Part shown: positions 19,336-24,044 of the stretch, in pieces
Layout: each line of letters opens with the position of its first letter
Position numbering within the stretch: the first letter of the stretch is position 1
Source: Hirudo medicinalis
Lineage: Eukaryota; Annelida; Clitellata; Hirudinida; Hirudinidae
NCBI GenBank assembly: GCA_011800805.1
Contig: MPNW01000803.1
Coordinates: 11,615-35,658 of the forward strand
DNA: 24,044 nt
Reading direction: 5' to 3'
Program-made: the position numbers and the translations under genes
The notes under the pieces: generated by a model
The model's input: only the letters and a program-made list of their open reading frames with translations
What the model was told of the DNA's origin: nothing
Databases searched by the model: none

Positions 19336-19390
19336 GGCGCCTCTGACGCTACGCAAAGGGCGCATCATAAATTAACTATTTTTATTATAA
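19336..19390 (+). repeat. Dispersed repeat, copy B
   Basis: GGCGCCTCTGACGCTACGCA, then AAGGGCGCATCATAAATTAA, then CTATTTTTATTATAA. This is the second copy of the element at 10442-10503, in the same orientation, with a shorter and less pure TTA tail. Confidence 0.7.
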
Positions 19391-19599
19391 GCTTCAATTC
19401 TTACCGACCGACATCGCATTCCTCGTTTTTGGACCAGCGAAAAGAGCTGCTTGCCCCTTTTTCCTAAAGTATTGCAGCTAAGACAATATATTAATTAAGC
19501 AATACCTACTGTACTTAAGCACTTGGGTTGCTTTTGCCACCACATGAAAAAAGAAAAGGTAATCTCTAACTTGAACAAATCTTAATAAAAATAACACCT

Positions 19600-19605
19600 T
19601 TTATT
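19600..19605 (-). terminator. TMEM177 polyadenylation signal AATAAA
   Basis: Minus-strand AATAAA about 73 bases downstream of the TMEM177 stop codon. Confidence 0.6.
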
Positions 19606-19677
19606 CAGCCAAAACATTGTGAATCTGTCACTCATTCATATCCTCGCACGTCCGTCCACTCATCCGACGTCATGTCA

Positions 19678-21928
19678 TCAGGCCGTTTGATTCTCGACGT
19701 CATCTTCGGCTTCCTTCTGCTCGTACGACTTGAGAAGCCTCACGAGATTGTCTCGCCTGGTGGTTTTCTGAAGAGTTTTCTGCCTGTAGGTCGAAATTTC
19801 ATTGCCGAACGGCGTAAACCATTTCTTGCCATCTTTCGTGAGGACGCGCAGGGCCTGGTTTCGCTTCAGGGCCGATTGGTAGTACTCCACGCCGCCCTCC
19901 GCGTACGATTTCCCCATCCTGTCGATAGACATTTACTTAGAAATTATGTTGTGATTACTGGTCAGCCAATGGCTGTAAGCCCTTAACTACAGCACTTAAT
20001 TAATCCAATAACGATCGGTCGTGCATCATCGTCAAATCCAGATCAAAATGTCACAGTTGAGAAACTGAGACAAAAATACCTGCCCTCATGGCATGAAGGC
20101 TCAGGCCCAGTGGATCATTCAAGAGAATGTGCTGAACATCGATACCATGCCCACCACATCACTACTACTGACCAATCAATGTTTTACAGGTATGATTTAT
20201 TTCTAATTAAAATGCTATAAAATAACTAATTATTATTATTATTATTATTACAGTCATCAAGTTATATTTATTTATTATCCATACTAGTTAAAGAGCAACT
20301 CATGGCAATGGAAAATAGGTTTACTTGGCCGTCTTCCTGTCGACCGCATAGTCAATCCAGCACCTGTGAGTGTCCCTGAGGAGCAAGTAGAGGCCCGTCC
20401 AAAATAGGGATATCCCCAGGAGGGGAACCAGCCTTGCCCAAGGCTTGATCATTCTCAGAATGGCTACTCTGAATGTTTAAAATCACAGACGAATGAACGA
20501 GCAGGTGAATGAACGAAAGAGTGAGAATAATGATTTGGCCGTGTGCATTGGCTTGAGCATCGGGGGGTGCTCACACACCCTGGTATGTCATGAAACTATT
20601 TCAGTGGTCAATAAGTTAAAGTTTTAAATAAGTTAAAGTTTTGAAAAGGTAAACATGATTTTCAAGTTTTAGCTTTATTAGAGAGAGTTCTGAATCGTCC
20701 TCTCACGAATATTTAGCAGACTCTCGGGAGCCTTCAACAACTTCCAGGTCGCAATCAAATCAACATCACCGAAATATCCAAACTGTCTTTCCAGTCCAAC
20801 AAGCCCATCATCATCATCATCATCATCACCATCACTGAATTAAATACTTCTTCATCCAAACTGGATCATACATTTAATAACAACAACAACGACGACGACA
20901 ACAATATACAATAGGTTTATCCTCCAACCTGTTATACAAATAGATCCAGCTCATAATAAAGCTTGAGGCAGCTGCTGTTCTGAGAAGCAGGTCAATGTGT
21001 AGCCTGTATGACCTGGCGTAGTGAATCTCTCTGGCGATAAGGAATTCCTTGCCCTTCTGAGAGAGGAGTAAGGCTTCGGCGAGGTCTTGCGCAGCCTGAC
21101 TGTTGCTCGTGCCGTCGAAGACGAGCCTTATTCCAGAGAATGAGATGCTCTCTTTCGACAGGTCGGTGTTCTTGTCGTACTGGAGGGAGACCGGCAGGCC
21201 CACGTAGGCTCCAGATTTCAGCTTCGTCGACCCATAATGGTTGGGGTCGCTAACTAAATTGACATAGAAGTCAAGAGTGACCTCCTCTGTTGGGCTCATA
21301 TTGATTTCCATCAATGTCTAGGAAGAGATGATGCCGTCAAGTAATGAAAATATTTTAATGAAAAGTGATTTTGGTTTCTGTCTCCACCATTACTGGCATG
21401 GCATGCTTGACCACTAAAGGTTATTCATACCTTTTTTACAATTACTTTTAGTGAATAGTAGTTAGTCAGTGCTGGACATGGGTTTGAATTGCACACTTAA
21501 ACTTTTGCTTGCAATTATTAATAGCTAATAATAATTATTGTTAGTTATTAATTAATTATAATTAATTATATAATAATTATAGTTATAACTTCAAAAGACA
21601 AAATAAATAAATTGAATTGCTACTCTGTGAACTGTCTATAGTGGTATGCTATATCAAGATGTGCAAAATTAAATTGGGCTGATTTAATGTAATTTATATA
21701 GTTATCAGTTTTCAGATTGCAACCAACCTTATCAATTAGAGCCTGCGTGGCTGGGTCGATTTTTTTCTCAGTGCCATCTTTTTCCAGGTATACGTTCATC
21801 TTCTTGCATTTCGACAAAAAAAAAACCTCAGGAGCCATCGACGCAGAAACGCCGAACGCGACTGCAAAACCAGCAATTTGAGTAAGATGCTTGTTTAAAA
21901 AGTTACCAAACTTCGCGAAGTACGCCAT
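19678..21928 (-). CDS. TMEM177: Transmembrane protein 177, mitochondrial, 4 exons
   Basis: Exons 21928-21728, 21317-20929, 20468-20325 and 19918-19678 join in phase to 324 aa (human 311), ending in TGA. The C-terminal part is diagnostic: YAVDRKTAK-MGKSYAEGGVEYYQSALKRN, then DGKKWFTPFGNEIS and KTTRRDNLVRLL, aligning with the vertebrate GGVEFYE...TPSGN...TTRRDS. Upstream, KLKSGAYVGLPVSLQYD and GKEFLIAREIHYARS match the middle region. Hydrophobic segments are at about residues 15-38, 180-205 and 208-228. In mammals TMEM177 sits in the inner mitochondrial membrane and stabilises COX20 during COX2 assembly. Two donors are unusual (GTTGGT after exon 1, GTTGGA after exon 2) but phase and homology support them. 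The exon 1-2 join is the least certain. Intron 2 has small ATC (20808-20828) and AAC/GAC (20876-20902) repeats; intron 3 has a TTA repeat (about 20231-20251). Confidence 0.88.
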
Positions 21929-23161
21929 TTTCTTTGAGCTCGTATATAATTCTCCACTATATTAAAGCTATGCCGCAACAAAAGGAAGGCGTTTGTAGTT
22001 TTATTGGGGTGCGACAATGAGCGAAGGAGCGCTCGCGATGCGATGTCTAAATTGCAAATCAAGATTCACGAAGGTTGTGCTGATTAAAAGTGAACCTGTG
22101 TTCCAATAAGTTCAACTTCAAAATTTTAATTTTATTGACCGAATGTATTGGGCATATTGAGTTTTAAAATTGAATATTTCATTTAATAAACTAGCGTTAA
22201 ATATGAAACATTGTTTTTGGAGTTGGATCATGGAGATCTACAAAGGAAACACAATTTAATTGCTTTCAATATTTTTATAATCCTAAATACACTTTTATCT
22301 GAAATTATGAAGAAAGTGCTTAAAAATAAAAATATAATTATTCAAGAAACAATAACACGAATTCTAGGTATATTGTTTAACTACACTTTCATTCTCCAAT
22401 ATATATAGTTTCTTTTAGTAAAAATGCGTCACCTGTCAATTTGATCTTTAACCTGCAATAAATACTTGCAGGAGATTTTGAAGACCATGGGTTTGCACAG
22501 AAAGCCAACGCAGTGTATTAAAAAGTACAACATTTCGGTTAAAAGTACAACTGCGCTATTAAATGAAAATAAAAAAAAATAGTATGAGAAGGAATTCACA
22601 TCAAAATCATTATAATTAATAACTGGATTTGCTATATTATAAAATATCGAATCACTTAATGCAACTTAATGCACGGATTGCATAATTTGAATGTTGCAGT
22701 ATTATATCTCTAGCCACTGATCACTGAATTATAAGCACGTTAAATTATTTTCACGATTATATTAAACTTTCATGAATTTTTCAAACACGTGATGAAATGA
22801 TCTTTTCATATGACCAGCGAGTGCTTAAATTAAAAGTTTGAGAAGCGAACAAAAGCTATTAAAAGTCCTTTATTCAAAGTCCGTCCTGGTGCTTATAAAG
22901 GCGAGCAGGTAATATTTCTTAGTTCGAGGTGACCGATTTTAGAAGCACTATTGTATGTTTGTTTTTGTTTGTTTTTGCGGGCTTGTGTATTACTCCGGCT
23001 TTTGCGCAGATCGTCGCTTAAAAAAATATTAATGAATTTGCAATGGCTTTGACAGATGCAGTAGTTTATTTCCATAGAATTACAAACCGTTGGGATTGAC
23101 ATAGATAGAATTGCACTCGGATGTTGATATTCATCACTTGGATGTTGGCATTATAGGAGCC
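21929..23161. other. Divergent intergenic region between TMEM177 and GNPDA
   Basis: About 1.2 kb containing both 5' flanks. AT-rich, with no recognised exon, promoter motif or repeat. A minus-strand AATAAA at 22869-22874 and a 69-codon frame at 22893-23102 show no family match. Confidence 0.55.
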
Positions 23162-23289
23162 ATGAAACTAGTCATACTGGAAGAATCGAGCCATGTCGCC
23201 GAGTGGGCGGCCAAGTACGTGAAGAAGAGGATTAACGACTTTAACCCGGGACCCGACAGATTCTTCACCTTGGGTCTCCCAACTGGTAG
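23162..23289 (+). CDS. GNPDA: Glucosamine-6-phosphate isomerase/deaminase, first coding exon only
   Basis: Encodes MKLVILEESSHVAEWAAKYV, then KKRINDFNPGPDRFFTLGLP and TG, the exact N-terminus of GNPDA1/2 (vertebrate MKLIIL...EWAAKYIRNRI...FNPGP...FTLGLPTG). The enzyme converts glucosamine-6-phosphate to fructose-6-phosphate plus ammonia in the cytosol. LGLPTG begins the phosphate-binding loop. The Met is chosen by family alignment; an in-frame Met 17 codons upstream (23111) is unlikely. The exon ends at 23285 (donor GTAGGT) or 23289 (donor GTTAAA, giving the family's S after PTG). The next exon was not found before the window end. The paralogue (1 or 2) cannot be told. Confidence 0.88.
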
Positions 23290-23964
23290 GTTAAATGTGT
23301 CTGTAAGGTCGTTTAGGATGGAGTTAAACTTTTCAGTCTCTTCAAGGTCATGACCTTGGGGGTTGAGGGCATTAGAGAAATGGCTGAGATGCTGGGATGG
23401 TTATTTTTATGGGGCTTTGTGATGGCTGTGATGCACCTGCTTGTTTATTTCGCCGTTGCTTGCAGTGGTTAGCATTGACCTGCAGATATAATTTTTATCA
23501 GTTCAGACACCATCACTCGTGTGTTTTATCTAATCTTTTGCACGGGCTATTTTAAACGCCAGAATTTAAATTTTTCCCATCGTCAAAACAGATATTACCT
23601 TCAATACAAAATTTGCATTGTGAGGATGCAATTTGCAATGTAATGTCATAATTTAACTGAAAATGAACGTGCTACATAAACTGCTTGAAATAGTAGTTTA
23701 TTTCCTTCGTAGAACTGCCGGTGCCTCCGGTCGATCGGCATTGTGTTCAAAGATCGCGTCGTCTGCTTATGTTCACTTCGAGTGTTGCGTCCGATTGTTC
23801 TTTCTTTCTCGAGCCAATGTCGATTGTCAGTTGGTGTTGATAATGGTCGAAGGAGGCCTCAAGAGTGTCATTCTAAAATAAAAAGCAATTTATTTATTTT
23901 TTATTATTTATAATTATGAGCATTTATTCGTTGAGGATATCGTGCAGCATGGCTTTTATTGGTC
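23290..23964. other. GNPDA intron 1 (partial), no exon seen
   Basis: No continuation of the GNPDA protein (expected STPLG motif) is readable. A 72-codon plus-strand frame at 23663-23881 has no recognisable similarity. Confidence 0.55.
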
Positions 23965-23987
23965 TGTTGTTGTTGTTGTTGTTGCAG

Positions 23988-24037
<50 letters not shown>

Positions 24038-24044
24038 GCAGTTG
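23965..24044. repeat. (TTG)n microsatellite running off the window end
   Basis: About 80 bases of TTG interrupted by GCAGTTG near 23983 and again at the last bases. It lies in GNPDA intron 1 and its full length is unknown. Confidence 0.9.

Larger units (their letters stand above)
19021..19677. other. Intergenic: PPIL2 promoter side and TMEM177 3' flank
   Basis: About 650 bp with no coding exon. It holds the PPIL2 upstream region, dispersed repeat copy B and the TMEM177 poly(A) signal. Confidence 0.6.

Noticed and set aside
22893..23102. 69-codon minus-strand frame followed by AATAAA at 22869-22874
   Set aside because: No recognisable protein features; composition resembles surrounding noncoding DNA.
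23663..23881. Candidate second GNPDA exon
   Set aside because: The translation lacks the STPLGCYKKL-type sequence expected next in the protein.

Overview
This is a stretch of a eukaryotic nuclear genome, almost certainly an invertebrate animal. The genes are animal housekeeping genes split by many short GT-AG introns. Intergenic DNA and introns are full of microsatellites (ATC, TAA, ACA, TATG), minisatellites and SINE-like repeats. Stop codons TAA, TAG and TGA are all used, so the code is standard. I cannot name the phylum from sequence alone.

Layout. Five genes lie on the minus strand in tandem and one on the plus strand. From low to high coordinates they are: ERp29, an ER thioredoxin-like chaperone (1-2288, 3' end outside the window); NCBP2/CBP20, the nuclear cap-binding small subunit (3239-4837, 4 exons); TBC1D16, a Rab GTPase-activating protein (6872-12251, 12 exons, 590 aa); a 5.2 kb repeat-rich gap (12252-17487); PPIL2, a U-box cyclophilin (17488-19020, a single exon of 510 aa); TMEM177, a mitochondrial inner-membrane protein (19678-21928, 4 exons, 324 aa); and, divergently on the plus strand, the first coding exon of glucosamine-6-phosphate isomerase GNPDA (23162-23289). 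The window ends inside the following GNPDA intron, in a TTG microsatellite. All exon joins keep reading frame and reproduce family alignments recalled from memory; no database search was run.

The genes do not form one pathway. They are a gene-dense neighbourhood of unrelated housekeeping functions: ER folding, mRNA cap binding, vesicle traffic, spliceosome-linked isomerase, mitochondrial complex IV assembly and amino-sugar metabolism. The best regulatory signal is an exact ERSE-II element (ATTGG-N-CCACG) about 94 bp upstream of the ERp29 start codon, in the sense orientation.

The 12.3-17.4 kb gap holds the most unusual DNA. It contains a tRNA-derived SINE-like element, a retroposon-like 3' end with AATAAA and an A-tract, a tandem array of about 135-150 bp units with two alternating unit types, and a broken C2H2 zinc-finger/AT-hook remnant. 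Several array units hold a hairpin whose two arms change together. The array unit shares a block of about 60 bp with the SINE body, so the satellite and the SINE appear related. A second dispersed family, about 48 bp with a TTA-rich tail, occurs at 10442 and 19336.
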